Part shown: one piece after another, positions 26,030 through 34,092 of the stretch
Layout of the letters: every line of letters starts with the position of its first letter
How positions within the stretch are numbered: position 1 is the stretch's first letter
NCBI GenBank assembly: GCA_017410505.1
Contig: JAFQQR010000021.1
Location: 1-40,100, forward strand
Source: Clostridia bacterium
GTDB taxonomy: Bacteria; Bacillota; Clostridia; TANB77; CAG-508
Length of the DNA: 40,100 nucleotides
Direction of reading: 5' to 3'
Notes under the pieces: model-generated
Seen by the model: only the letters and a program-made list of their open reading frames with translations
Told to the model about the DNA's origin: nothing
Databases searched by the model: none
Program-made: the position numbers and the translations under genes

Positions 26030-26536
26030 ATGCAAGAATTTTTAGAAATAGGTCAAATTGTTAATACATTTGGAATCAAAGGTATGGTAAAAATCAAACC
26101 TTTTACAGATGATATTACAAGATTTGATGATTTAAAAAAAGTATATGTCGAAACAAAAAAAAACAAAAAACAATATGAAATCGAAGAAGTAAAATATCAT
26201 AAAGATATGGTATTAATTAAATTCAAAGGAATAGACAAAATAGAAGATGCTGAACTTCTTAGAAATTCTTATTTAAAAGTTGACAGGAAAGATGAACCTG
26301 AATTAGAAGAAGGAACATATTACATTGTTGATTTATTAGGATTAGATGTTTATTCAGATGAAGGCAATTTACTTGGAAAATTAGATGACATATTTAATAA
26401 TGGAAGTACTGACATATATGTTGTAAAAGACGAACTTGGTAAACAATTACTATTACCAGCAATATCTGATGTAATAAAAGAAATCAATTTAGAAGAAAAG
26501 AAGATAGTTGTACATATTTTAAAAGGACTAATCTAG
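26030..26536 (+). CDS. rimM: 16S rRNA processing protein RimM
   Basis: RimM binds S19 and helps mature the 30S head. The 168-residue protein has an N-terminal RimM domain (IGQIVNTFGIKGMVKIKPFT) and a C-terminal PRC barrel (YYIVDLLGLDVYSDEGNLLG, then NGSTDIYVVK and LLPAISDVIKEI). The length is normal. It is separated from trmD by 80 bases that hold two copies of tggacaaa but no clear terminator. Confidence 0.95.
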   Translation: MQEFLEIGQIVNTFGIKGMVKIKPFTDDITRFDDLKKVYVETKKNKKQYEIEEVKYHKDMVLIKFKGIDKIEDAELLRNSYLKVDRKDEPELEEGTYYIVDLLGLDVYSDEGNLLGKLDDIFNNGSTDIYVVKDELGKQLLLPAISDVIKEINLEEKKIVVHILKGLI

Positions 26537-26616
26537 AAATAAAGATTGGTTCCGATTGGACAAAAATATCCCAAAAGAAACGTCCCAAATGGACAAATTG
26601 ATAGAAGGAGAATTTT

Positions 26617-27363
26617 ATGCAATTTGATGTTTTAACACTTTTTCCAGAGATGTTTGAAGTTTTAAATGAAAGCATTATAGGAAAAGCAAAAGAAAAAGGA
26701 CTAATAAATGTCAATTTAATAAATATTAGAGATTTTTCTAAAAATAAACACAAAAAAGTTGACGACACTCCTTATGGTGGTGGAGCAGGAATGGTTTTAA
26801 TGCCAGATGTTGTATATGATACTTATAAATCTGTAAAAACAGATAAAGCAAGAGTTATATATATGTCTCCACAAGGGAAAAAACTAGACCAAAGTAAAGT
26901 AGAAGAACTATCAAAACAAGAACACTTAATTCTTCTTTGTGGTCATTATGAAGGTATAGACCAAAGAGTAATTGATAAAATAGTTGATGAAGAAATTTCG
27001 ATAGGTGATTATGTATTAACAGGAGGAGAGCTTCCAGCAATGGTGCTAATCGATTCTGTAAGTAGATATATAGAAGGAGTTTTGAAAGAGGGTTCAACTA
27101 AAGAAGAATCATTCTCCCAAGGACTTTTAGAATATCCACAATACACAAGACCAGAGATATTTGAAGGTCAACAAGTTCCAGAAATATTACTTTCAGGTCA
27201 TCATCAAAATATTGACAAATGGAGAAGAAAACAAAGTTTAAAAATGACTTTAGAAAAAAGGTCAGACCTTTTAGATAAAATAAATTTATCTGATGAAGAT
27301 AAAAAAGTTTTAGAAGAAATAAAAAACGAAGTACCAAACAAAGTAGGTACCGCTCGAAATTAA
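26617..27363 (+). CDS. trmD: tRNA (guanine-N1-)-methyltransferase
   Basis: TrmD methylates G37 of tRNAs with G36, using S-adenosylmethionine in a trefoil-knot fold, and prevents +1 frameshifting. The 248-residue product has [44 protein letters not shown] and the knot motif [30 protein letters not shown]-like [17 protein letters not shown] follows. The start ATG follows AGAAGGAG. Confidence 0.97.
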   Translation: MQFDVLTLFPEMFEVLNESIIGKAKEKGLINVNLINIRDFSKNKHKKVDDTPYGGGAGMVLMPDVVYDTYKSVKTDKARVIYMSPQGKKLDQSKVEELSKQEHLILLCGHYEGIDQRVIDKIVDEEISIGDYVLTGGELPAMVLIDSVSRYIEGVLKEGSTKEESFSQGLLEYPQYTRPEIFEGQQVPEILLSGHHQNIDKWRRKQSLKMTLEKRSDLLDKINLSDEDKKVLEEIKNEVPNKVGTARN

Positions 27364-27383
27364 AGAAGGAGGTAAATTCTAAA

Positions 27384-27836
27384 ATGGATATTATTAAATC
27401 AATAGAACACGAACAACTTAAGAATAAAATACCAGAATTAAAAGTTGGTAATACAGTAAAAGTACATGTTAGAATAAAAGAAGGAAACAAAGAAAGAATC
27501 CAAGTTTTCGAAGGAATTATAATTAAAGTTCAAGGTGGAGGAGTTAACCAAACATTCACAGTAAGAAAAACATCTTATGGTGTTGGTGTTGAAAAAACAT
27601 TCTTAATTCACTCACCATTAGTTGAAAAGGTTGAATTAGTTAGAGTAGGTAAAGCAAGAAGAGCTAGATTATTCTACTTAAGAGACAGAGTTGGTAAAGC
27701 TGCTAAAACTAAAGAACAAATTGGTGCTAGAATCGAAAATAGAGAAATAGTTATCAAAGAAGATTTAGTAGAAGAACCAGTTGCAGAAGAAGTTGTTGAA
27801 ACTCCAGCTGCAGAAACAGAAAAAGCTGCTGAATAA
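27384..27836 (+). CDS. rplS: 50S ribosomal protein L19 with C-terminal extension
   Basis: L19 sits at the 30S-50S interface. The first 115 residues are typical, for example [40 protein letters not shown] and [19 protein letters not shown]. The protein continues for another 35 residues that are acidic and Ala/Val/Pro-rich ([20 protein letters not shown]), making 150 in total. Such tails occur in some Clostridia; the function is unknown. It is the last gene of the operon, before a strong terminator. Confidence 0.96.
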   Translation: MDIIKSIEHEQLKNKIPELKVGNTVKVHVRIKEGNKERIQVFEGIIIKVQGGGVNQTFTVRKTSYGVGVEKTFLIHSPLVEKVELVRVGKARRARLFYLRDRVGKAAKTKEQIGARIENREIVIKEDLVEEPVAEEVVETPAAETEKAAE

Positions 27837-27840
27837 TAAT

Positions 27841-27884
27841 AAAAAGGATTTTGAAATAATAAAATTTCAAAGTCCTTTTTTTAT
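27841..27884 (+). terminator. Terminator of the trmD-rplS operon
   Basis: A long stem pairs aaaaggatttt-gaaat with atttc-aaagtcctttt around a short A/T loop, followed by a run of T residues (27876-27882). Confidence 0.85.
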
Positions 27885-27926
27885 AAAAAAGAGGATTATG
27901 GGGACGGGTTTAAAATCCCTATAATC
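27882..27926 (-). terminator. Terminator of the HD-domain gene
   Basis: On the minus strand an 11-bp stem with one G-U pair (27926-27916/27904-27894) is followed by a T-run. The gene's stop codon lies inside the stem. Confidence 0.7.
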
Positions 27927-28452
27927 TTATAAATAGCAAACAGAAAAATACATAAGCATATCTGAAAACTTTTTTCTGACAGAATCTATTATATATTTCT
28001 TGATAAGATTCGTTCAAAGCACAATATTTATCAACTAAAGTTAATATATAGCTCTCTTTATATTTAGGTAAAGAAATTGTTACAGGCCACATATGCTTTA
28101 ATATTATATCAGCTTCTTTATCATTTAATGTAAATAATTTTGAAGCATTTTCATATGCTGTTTTAGGATGAGTAAAAGCATGAAGTCCTTTTCTATCATT
28201 TTCTCTTTTTCTCCAGTCATATAAAAATAAGTCGTGAAGCATTGCTGCTCTGCTACAAGAAATATAGTCTAAGTTTAATTTTTTGCAATATTTGTAACAA
28301 TAATATGAGGCTATTAGACAATGATTAAAACAGCTGGTTTCGTAGTGTTGTCTATAATTATTCATTTGTTTTACAGTGTCATTTTCCAATAAATCTTTGA
28401 TGATATCTATGAATTCAGTATTTTCATAAATTTTATTTATTAATTTTTCCAT
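27919..28452 (-). CDS. HD-domain putative phosphohydrolase
   Basis: The 177-residue product has an HD fold: H44 in CFNHCLIASYY, the H73-D74 pair in RAAMLHDLFLYDWRKREN, HAFTHPKTAYENA with another conserved His, and a late Asp in LTLVDKYCAL. This small HD type is common in Clostridia next to ribosome or tRNA genes and is often annotated as an HD phosphohydrolase. Its substrate is unknown. The C-terminus (YAYVFFCLLFIRL) is hydrophobic. The ribosome binding site is AAGGAG, and the gene converges on rplS. Confidence 0.85.
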   Translation of the reverse strand: MEKLINKIYENTEFIDIIKDLLENDTVKQMNNYRQHYETSCFNHCLIASYYCYKYCKKLNLDYISCSRAAMLHDLFLYDWRKRENDRKGLHAFTHPKTAYENASKLFTLNDKEADIILKHMWPVTISLPKYKESYILTLVDKYCALNESYQEIYNRFCQKKVFRYAYVFFCLLFIRL

Positions 28453-28529
28453 GAAATCTCCTTTTTTAGATATATCGATTAATTTTATTCTAAATTATTA
28501 TATCATATGTGTCAATAGTTAAGATTTTC

Positions 28530-28767
28530 AAGTTTCGTTTTTTGGCAGAAGCTGAGTTACATATCAGCACAAATACATATATATTAAAATTCCGTTCCTT
28601 ACTGGTCGGACTAATCATATGAGTAACATAGGTAAATTTCAGAGTTTGAGGAGTTAATCTAGCTTATCTGTATGTTTTTGTGTCCTTCCAAACTGCGCGT
28701 CACTGCATTTTAATATATATGTATTTGTGCTGATATGTAACTCAGCTTTTGCAAAAAAACAAAACTT
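28530..28767 (-). repeat. Inverted-repeat element, family A, copy 2
   Basis: The same element as 14946-15189, in the opposite orientation. The arms are 28530-28590 and 28707-28767 and the core is 28591-28706. Core differences are concentrated in two short internal patches, while both core ends are conserved. A paired change in the arms (ctgag/ctcag here, ctatg/catag in copy 1) keeps the arms complementary. It lies between the divergent HD gene and the gene at 28836. Confidence 0.9.
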
Positions 28768-28777
28768 AAATTAAGAT

Positions 28778-28806
28778 TTGACATAAATGCTGTAAAGTTG
28801 TAGAAT
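28778..28806 (+). promoter_or_regulatory. Promoter of the 472-residue acidic protein gene
   Basis: TTGACA (28778-28783) and TAGAAT (28801-28806) are 17 bases apart, immediately beyond repeat copy 2 and 30 bases before the start codon. Confidence 0.8.
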
Positions 28807-28835
28807 TTATATAGATTTATATGGGAGGTAATAAT

Positions 28836-30254
28836 ATGAATCAAAGAGAAAAAGAGATATTAAAATTAGAAGAAGATTTTAGAGATACACTAGAAAATGA
28901 GTTAATTAAACAACAAAAAGAGAATAAAAAGATAGAAATAAAAGATATAAAATTAGTAGGAGAGGCTGTTTGGAAAGATAAGATTAATGGCAAATCTGTA
29001 TCTGAGAATGTTTTTATAGTGGAAAAAGAAACTAAAGAAATAGATGAAAATGGAAATGAGAGAGTAATAGAAACAAAAAATTATTATTTAGGAGATAAGT
29101 GTATAGCTGCTACAATAGGAGATAATCAGTTAATATATAGAGAAATTTTTAAAACTTCTGAATCAGATAAAATGAATGCAGTTAATGATTTGTTATCTAA
29201 AGTTTCAGAAAAAGATATAGATAATAATTCGTTAAATAGATTACAAAGAAAAGAAATGGCAGAAATTTTGACAGCATATCTTGGTCAAAAAGTTACAGAA
29301 GAAGAGGTTGAGAAAAAGCTAGAAGAATTGAGTGAATCTGAAATAGAAGAATTAAAAGATGAACAAGAGGATAGGAAAGATAAAGATGAAAATAATTTAT
29401 CTAAAAAACAGACAGAAAAAATCAAGGTAAATGGAATTCAAAAAGCAGATTTAAATAAATTGGTTGATGGAAAAGAAACATTAGGTAAAAGATTGGATTT
29501 AGAACAATATGATAGCATATATGTAGTTTATTCTGATAAAGTAGATGAAATTACATCAGGGGCCAAGAAGAATAATACAACATATTCATTAGTAGGAATG
29601 ACAAAAAATGGTGAGTCAAAAGTATTAAATGATGAATTTGAAATGGATCAAACAGTTGGAAATAGTGCTAGTAGAGAACAAACAAAAATAAGAGCTAATA
29701 GTACAGCTACAAGAGATAATAAAGATATATCAGTTTATACTAGAAAATCTAATGGTGCAAGTATAGGTTGTGAAAATAGTCAAGGCGATATAAATATGTT
29801 TTTATATCAAAAAACTATGGAAGAAAATGAAAATGTAGGTATTCAAATAGAAACATCTGAAACACCTGTTATTCCAATAGAAACAAGAGAAATAATGAAT
29901 AGAAATAGAGGTATTTATCAAAAAGAAAAAGTACAAGATGAGATACAAGAACATACAGAAAAGGGTTGTGCTCCAGATAATGTAAAAGATTTTGATGGTA
30001 ATGAAGAAACTACAACACATAATCATTCATCAGAAAATATGTTAAATGATTATGTGATAGAAATATTTAATTATGAAAATGAAGATGGAGAGGAAAAAAT
30101 TAAGGAAGTATTTACTGAAGATGAAGTAAAAGATAAGTTGTTAAGAGAGTTGAAAGAAAATAAAGATAGGCTTTCTGTCCAACAAATAGTAGAAAATGTT
30201 AAAGAAGAAATGAACCAAGATGCAGAAGTTTTTTCAAGAGAACATAAGTTATAA
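28836..30254 (+). CDS. Unrecognised acidic, coiled-coil-rich protein
   Basis: The start is ATG 28836 with GGGAGG upstream; a frame from 28821 begins at the promoter-proximal side of that site. The 472-residue protein has no signal peptide, membrane helix or known motif. Residues 1-40 and about 145-205 are highly charged and likely helical (EEVEKKLEELSESEIEELKD). Residues 60-110 resemble a small beta domain. A middle segment is Asn/Ser/Thr-rich (DEITSGAKKNNTTYSLVGMT), and the C-terminal 60 residues are again acidic helix with VEDKL-type spacing. It is probably cytoplasmic. It stands alone with its own promoter and terminator. No function is proposed. Confidence 0.75.
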   Translation: MNQREKEILKLEEDFRDTLENELIKQQKENKKIEIKDIKLVGEAVWKDKINGKSVSENVFIVEKETKEIDENGNERVIETKNYYLGDKCIAATIGDNQLIYREIFKTSESDKMNAVNDLLSKVSEKDIDNNSLNRLQRKEMAEILTAYLGQKVTEEEVEKKLEELSESEIEELKDEQEDRKDKDENNLSKKQTEKIKVNGIQKADLNKLVDGKETLGKRLDLEQYDSIYVVYSDKVDEITSGAKKNNTTYSLVGMTKNGESKVLNDEFEMDQTVGNSASREQTKIRANSTATRDNKDISVYTRKSNGASIGCENSQGDINMFLYQKTMEENENVGIQIETSETPVIPIETREIMNRNRGIYQKEKVQDEIQEHTEKGCAPDNVKDFDGNEETTTHNHSSENMLNDYVIEIFNYENEDGEEKIKEVFTEDEVKDKLLRELKENKDRLSVQQIVENVKEEMNQDAEVFSREHKL

Positions 30255-30261
30255 TAAAAAT

Positions 30262-30303
30262 TATGAGATAGGTTTTTAGTATTTAGCTTATCTCTTTTTT
30301 TGT
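30262..30303 (+). terminator. Terminator after the acidic-protein gene
   Basis: Gagata...tatctc forms the stem base, with partial pairing above it, followed by eight T residues near 30295-30302. Confidence 0.7.
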
Positions 30304-30387
30304 CTATTTAAAAGATATCTTATAATATGTAACATTTATAATTCGACAAAATATAATGTAATAGAATAATATTTTGGAGGATTATAT

Positions 30388-30636
30388 ATGAAGTCAGAAA
30401 TAATAAATTTAAATCAATTGCCTTTAAATGAAAAAGGAATTATAAAAGAAATTAAATGTACAGGAACTATAAAGAGAAGATTATTGGATCTAGGATTGGT
30501 AAAAGGGACAACTATTATTCCAGTTTTGGTTAGCCCATCAAATGATCCGAGAGCGTTTTGTTTAAGAGGTAGTACTATCGCAATAAGGGTAGAAGATGCA
30601 GAGCATATAGATGTTATTAGGTCAAGTTCTTTTTAA
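30388..30636 (+). CDS. feoA: Stand-alone FeoA-domain protein
   Basis: FeoA is a small SH3-like protein that assists the ferrous iron transporter FeoB. The 82-residue product has LNQLPLNEKGIIKEIKCTG, then RRLLDLGLVKGTTIIPV, and a final CLRGSTIAIRVEDAEHIDVI, which is the full FeoA fold. No feoB is present within the window, so it may act with a distant FeoB or have another role, as several Clostridia carry solitary copies. The ribosome binding site is TTGGAGGA. Confidence 0.88.
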   Translation: MKSEIINLNQLPLNEKGIIKEIKCTGTIKRRLLDLGLVKGTTIIPVLVSPSNDPRAFCLRGSTIAIRVEDAEHIDVIRSSSF

Positions 30637-30704
30637 ATAGATTTTGTATATATTAGTATTTTAAGGATAAAATTCCTAAAAAAATTAAAATTTTACATAA
30701 TTGC

Positions 30705-30733
30705 TTGACTTTTCCGATAAAAAGTTTTATAAT
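30705..30733 (+). promoter_or_regulatory. Promoter of the LPKTG protein gene
   Basis: TTGACT (30705-30710) and TATAAT (30728-30733) have a 17-base spacer. Confidence 0.85.
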
Positions 30734-30777
30734 AAAAAAAGGTTAGTAATTATGTAAAATATTTTAGGAGGTATAAA

Positions 30778-31647
30778 ATGAAAAAATTTAAAATTTCTTT
30801 AACAGCAATAGTTGCAGCAATTATATTATCAATATCAACAGGAGTATTTGCTTATACAGGGGTAGGAGATGTTGATCCAGAATTTAAATTTACTATGCCA
30901 AGTTCATTATCAAATGGAGAAGGAACAGTTTCTGGAGTATCAGGAACAATGAATTATCAATTTGTAGAAATAACATCAGAAAAATATACATCAATTAAAA
31001 AATTAGAAGCTCAATATGATATGATTGAAGTATATGTAAGATATGCTGAAAATCCAACAGATGAAGGATTAATTAAAGAGTGGGAAAATGCAGGTAACAA
31101 ATATACAAATCAATATGGTGGAACAGCTACAGATGTATTAAATCAATATGGTGTTGGACCAGATATTTTAACATTATGTAGAAATGCGTGGATAGTTGAA
31201 TTAACAAATTTTGATGCAAGTAAGTGGATATCTTCAAGTGATAATAAAATATCAATAGATATATCAACATTTGAAGGAACAAAATATTATATAGCTTGGA
31301 TACAAGTGGGAGATACATATGATGCAGAAGCTTATATGGTAACAGGAACAAAACAGGAAGAACAAATAGAGGATAAACAAGAAGAACAAATAGAAGATAA
31401 AAAAGAAGAGCAAATAGAAGATAAAAAAGAAGAACAAATAGAAGATAAACAAGAAGAAACAAAAAGTGAGACTGCAGGAAATGAAGTTAAAAACGAGACT
31501 AAAACTAATAATTTAAAAACGGATACTACAACAGTATCATCAAAAACATTACCAAAAACAGGGGCAAATGGTTCTATATTAGGATTGTTAGTGATAGCTG
31601 TAATAGCAACAGGAGTTTCATATATAAAATATAGAAAAATAAAATAA
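30778..31647 (+). CDS. LPKTG sortase-anchored surface protein
   Basis: The 289-residue precursor has a clear signal peptide (MKKFKISLTAIVAAIILSIS, cleavage likely after GVFA). A globular domain of about 170 residues follows that I do not recognise (TMPSSLSNGEGTVSGVSG, then RNAWIVELTNFDASKW). Next come four tandem EEQIEDK[QK] repeats, a Lys/Thr-rich spacer, the sorting motif LPKTG, a hydrophobic helix (SILGLLVIAVIATGVSYI) and a basic tail. It should be covalently attached to peptidoglycan by a class A or similar sortase. The repeats probably act as a charged wall-spanning stalk. A terminator follows directly. Confidence 0.9.
   Translation: MKKFKISLTAIVAAIILSISTGVFAYTGVGDVDPEFKFTMPSSLSNGEGTVSGVSGTMNYQFVEITSEKYTSIKKLEAQYDMIEVYVRYAENPTDEGLIKEWENAGNKYTNQYGGTATDVLNQYGVGPDILTLCRNAWIVELTNFDASKWISSSDNKISIDISTFEGTKYYIAWIQVGDTYDAEAYMVTGTKQEEQIEDKQEEQIEDKKEEQIEDKKEEQIEDKQEETKSETAGNEVKNETKTNNLKTDTTTVSSKTLPKTGANGSILGLLVIAVIATGVSYIKYRKIK
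31357..31452 (+). repeat. Four tandem 24-bp repeats (EEQIEDK stalk)
   Basis: Four in-frame 8-codon units occupy 31357-31452 and differ by only a few bases. Copy number is likely to vary between strains. Confidence 0.9.
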
Positions 31648-31676
31648 ATTAAGATTAAAAGCTAATAATAAGAAGA

Positions 31677-31708
31677 GTGGAAAACTATTAAAGTTTTCTA
31701 CTTTTTTT
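31677..31708 (+). terminator. Terminator of the LPKTG gene
   Basis: A 10-bp stem with one G-U pair (31677-31686/31692-31701) is followed by seven T residues. Confidence 0.85.
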
Positions 31709-31828
31709 ATTATGTAAGATAAAATTTTTGTATTGTAAATGGATTGTTTAGAGAAAAGTATAGAAAATCTAGTGTATGTGTTCATCTATGATAATTTAAA
31801 ATATGAAGATATGAATAATTTCAAAAAC

Positions 31829-31857
31829 TTGACATTTTATGTAAATGATAGTATAAT
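31829..31857 (+). promoter_or_regulatory. Promoter of the PT-repeat protein gene
   Basis: TTGACA (31829-31834) and TATAAT (31852-31857), both perfect consensus, are 17 bases apart. The leader of about 110 nt carries a near-perfect 11-bp hairpin (31887-31909) and a smaller one (31868-31882). The rest of the gap 31709-31975 shows nothing else convincing. Confidence 0.85.
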
Positions 31858-31975
31858 TTAATTAAGTGAGATGTATTATCTCAAATAGTTCTTCACAGTG
31901 TGAGGAACTAGAAAAAGGATTTTGCACGTTGACAACTGAAAATTACCAAAAAATTAAAAGAAAGAAGGAAGTATT

Positions 31976-33853
31976 ATGAAAAGAAGACAAAAAAATTTTT
32001 TACGGAGAATGGTGTGTAGTTTACTAGCTGTTGTTATATTCATTTCTAACTTTGCAGAGATGGATATTAATGTAAAGGCAGCAGTGTATTCTGCGAATGG
32101 AGTTGACATCATTTATGATGGCGAGGGAGAAATTTCCAAGTCATTGTCTAATGGAAAAAATGCTAATGTAACCGTAAAAGATTCTGTTATCAATATTACG
32201 GTTAATGGTGAAAGGTACGGCTATTATAGCCAGATATGTGTAGCAACTTGTGTTATTTCAGAAGATGACCTGTTGCATATATTCTGGCATACAGGGGACT
32301 ATTATGTGTATGATTTGTACGAATCTGGAATGTTTATCCGGGCATACAAAAATAGTACTACACAGGTTTATTGCTCTGAGGATACAATCGATGCTTATAT
32401 GGTCAAGGGTAGTTCAGCAGCAAATGTGACTTTTCACAGTTGTATAATTGATGGCAAGTATTTTTATCAGTATGGCAAAACTGGAAAGAAACTATTGATG
32501 ACTCGTGAAGAGTTTCAAAATATAGTTAATCCATCAGCTGTACCAACTGCAGAGCCAACTCAAGTACCAACAGAGGTGCCAACCCAGGTACCAACAGCAG
32601 TACCAACTCAAGTACCAACAGAGGTGCCAACCCAAGTACCAACAGCAATACCAACTCAAGTACCAACAGAGGTGCCAACCCAAGTACCAACAGCAGTACC
32701 AACTCAAGTACCAACAGAGGTGCCAACCCAGGTACCAACAGCAGTACCAACTCAAGTACCAACAGAGGTGCCAACCCAAGTACCAACAGCACTGCCAACA
32801 CTAGTTCCTACAGTTACACCTGTGGTAGAAATCGATAGTAAAACAGAATTCGATTTTGAATTCTGGTGGAAGATGTATATTGATGGGACAATAACCTGGG
32901 AACAATTTAAAGAAATCATGTGGGAATATCATTGGACAAGTAATTCCCAGGTAACTGAGAATTCTACGACTTACTATTTTTATGACGAAGATGGTAAGTT
33001 AATTAAAGAAGAAACAGTAACCATTAAAAATGAAACTGAAACGGGAAGTGGTAGTGGTACTGCTACAGAAGAGACAAATGGAAAAGCTGAGGTGGATATT
33101 GATGTAGAAGGAAATGGTGAAGTAAGTGGCGAAGTCACAAATGAGACTGATATCTATATAAATGCACCAACATCAACATCAACACCAACATCAGCACCAA
33201 CACCAGCACCAGCGCCAGCACCAACGGTAACGGCTCCAAAACTCTCTGTTAGTAAAAAGGTAATAGTCATTAAGGCTGGTTCATCAAAAACCATTACTTA
33301 TTCTGCAAAGGATAGTAATGGAAATGCAGTAAAAGCAAAGGTAGTTAATTCTTCCAATGTTGCTACTGCAAAGGTGACATCGAATACAAAAATAAAAATA
33401 ACAGCTAAAAAGAGTGCAGCAAATTGTACTTATAGTACAGTTACTGTAAAAAATGGAACCAAAAAAGTAGAGATAACAGTGCTTATCTCTAAAACTACAA
33501 AGCAGCACGCAAGAGTTACTACAAGTGGAAGCCGAATAAAAATATTCAAGGCTAATAATAAGTTGTACGGTTGGTTGATTTTTAATCGAAAAACCGGAAA
33601 GTTAAACTGGAATGGCTATAAAATGACTGGCGTGAAGACATGTGGATTCATACAGGGAAGCTGGAATGTAGTAGTAGTTATGAAGAACGGTACCGTTTGG
33701 AAACTTCCTAAGACAGTTAAGAAGGGACAAACGGTTCACAAAACCAAAATTAAATGCTCTGAAAAGGCTATAGGTCTCAACAGAGATTCGTATGGTTTTG
33801 TGAAATACGTTAAGCTAAAATGTGGCGGTACAAAAAATATCGCCAATAAATAA
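31976..33853 (+). CDS. Secreted PT-repeat surface protein with Big-like domain
   Basis: The 625-residue protein has a long basic signal peptide (MKRRQKNFLRRMVCSLLAVV, cleavage near VKA-A). An unrecognised domain covers residues 36-190. A proline-threonine stalk of five 16-residue units follows (PTQVPTEVPTQVPTAV). Next is a segment with two clusters of aromatics (FWWKMYIDGTITWEQFKEIM), a Thr/Ser/Gly- and Glu-rich linker, a second Pro/Ala/Thr stalk, a Big2-like immunoglobulin domain (LSVSKKVIVIKAGSSKTITY), and a basic C-terminal domain (FNRKTGKLNWNGYKMTG). It has no LPXTG, so attachment is unknown. Codon choice includes more G and C than the neighbours, and the style resembles Lachnospiraceae proteins, suggesting acquisition. 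Confidence 0.85.
   Translation: MKRRQKNFLRRMVCSLLAVVIFISNFAEMDINVKAAVYSANGVDIIYDGEGEISKSLSNGKNANVTVKDSVINITVNGERYGYYSQICVATCVISEDDLLHIFWHTGDYYVYDLYESGMFIRAYKNSTTQVYCSEDTIDAYMVKGSSAANVTFHSCIIDGKYFYQYGKTGKKLLMTREEFQNIVNPSAVPTAEPTQVPTEVPTQVPTAVPTQVPTEVPTQVPTAIPTQVPTEVPTQVPTAVPTQVPTEVPTQVPTAVPTQVPTEVPTQVPTALPTLVPTVTPVVEIDSKTEFDFEFWWKMYIDGTITWEQFKEIMWEYHWTSNSQVTENSTTYYFYDEDGKLIKEETVTIKNETETGSGSGTATEETNGKAEVDIDVEGNGEVSGEVTNETDIYINAPTSTSTPTSAPTPAPAPAPTVTAPKLSVSKKVIVIKAGSSKTITYSAKDSNGNAVKAKVVNSSNVATAKVTSNTKIKITAKKSAANCTYSTVTVKNGTKKVEITVLISKTTKQHARVTTSGSRIKIFKANNKLYGWLIFNRKTGKLNWNGYKMTGVKTCGFIQGSWNVVVVMKNGTVWKLPKTVKKGQTVHKTKIKCSEKAIGLNRDSYGFVKYVKLKCGGTKNIANK
32555..32794 (+). repeat. Five tandem 48-bp repeats (PT stalk)
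   Basis: Five 16-codon units beginning at 32555 are nearly identical in DNA, and each also has an internal half-period of 24 bases. They are in frame and a likely hot spot for length variation. Confidence 0.92.
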
Positions 33854-33875
33854 TTTGTTGCAAAATCCTTAAAGA

Positions 33876-33921
33876 CAGAAAACAGATTGGACTAATGTCT
33901 AATCTGTTTTCTGCTTTTTTT
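33876..33921 (+). terminator. Strong terminator of the PT-repeat gene
   Basis: A perfect 13-bp stem (33876-33888/33901-33913) is followed by seven T residues at 33915-33921. Confidence 0.92.
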
Positions 33922-33998
33922 ATGTCTATACATTATTTAAGATTGGATGGAAATAGAAAAAATGGTTGTAAAAAAATAAGGGAATATAAGAAAAAATG

Positions 33999-34027
33999 TT
34001 GAAAAAGAAAAATTCTCATGATAAAAT
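33999..34027 (+). promoter_or_regulatory. Promoter of the large thioester adhesin
   Basis: TTGAAA (33999-34004) and TAAAAT (34022-34027) are 17 bases apart; the implied leader is about 58 nt. Confidence 0.7.
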
Positions 34028-34092
34028 ATAAAAGAAGAATATAAACACATAAGTAAAAGGACCAAAATATACATTAAAATTAGGAGGTAATT

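Noticed and set aside
31740-31862. 40-codon ORF before the PT-repeat gene
   Set aside because: It has no ribosome binding site and overlaps the promoter of the next gene.
32555-32794. CRISPR array
   Set aside because: The repeats are contiguous and in frame with a PT-rich protein and have no unique spacers.
32526-32801. Minus-strand Leu/Val or Trp/Tyr repeat ORFs opposite the PT stalk
   Set aside because: They are reading-frame shadows of the 48-bp repeats, without ribosome binding sites.
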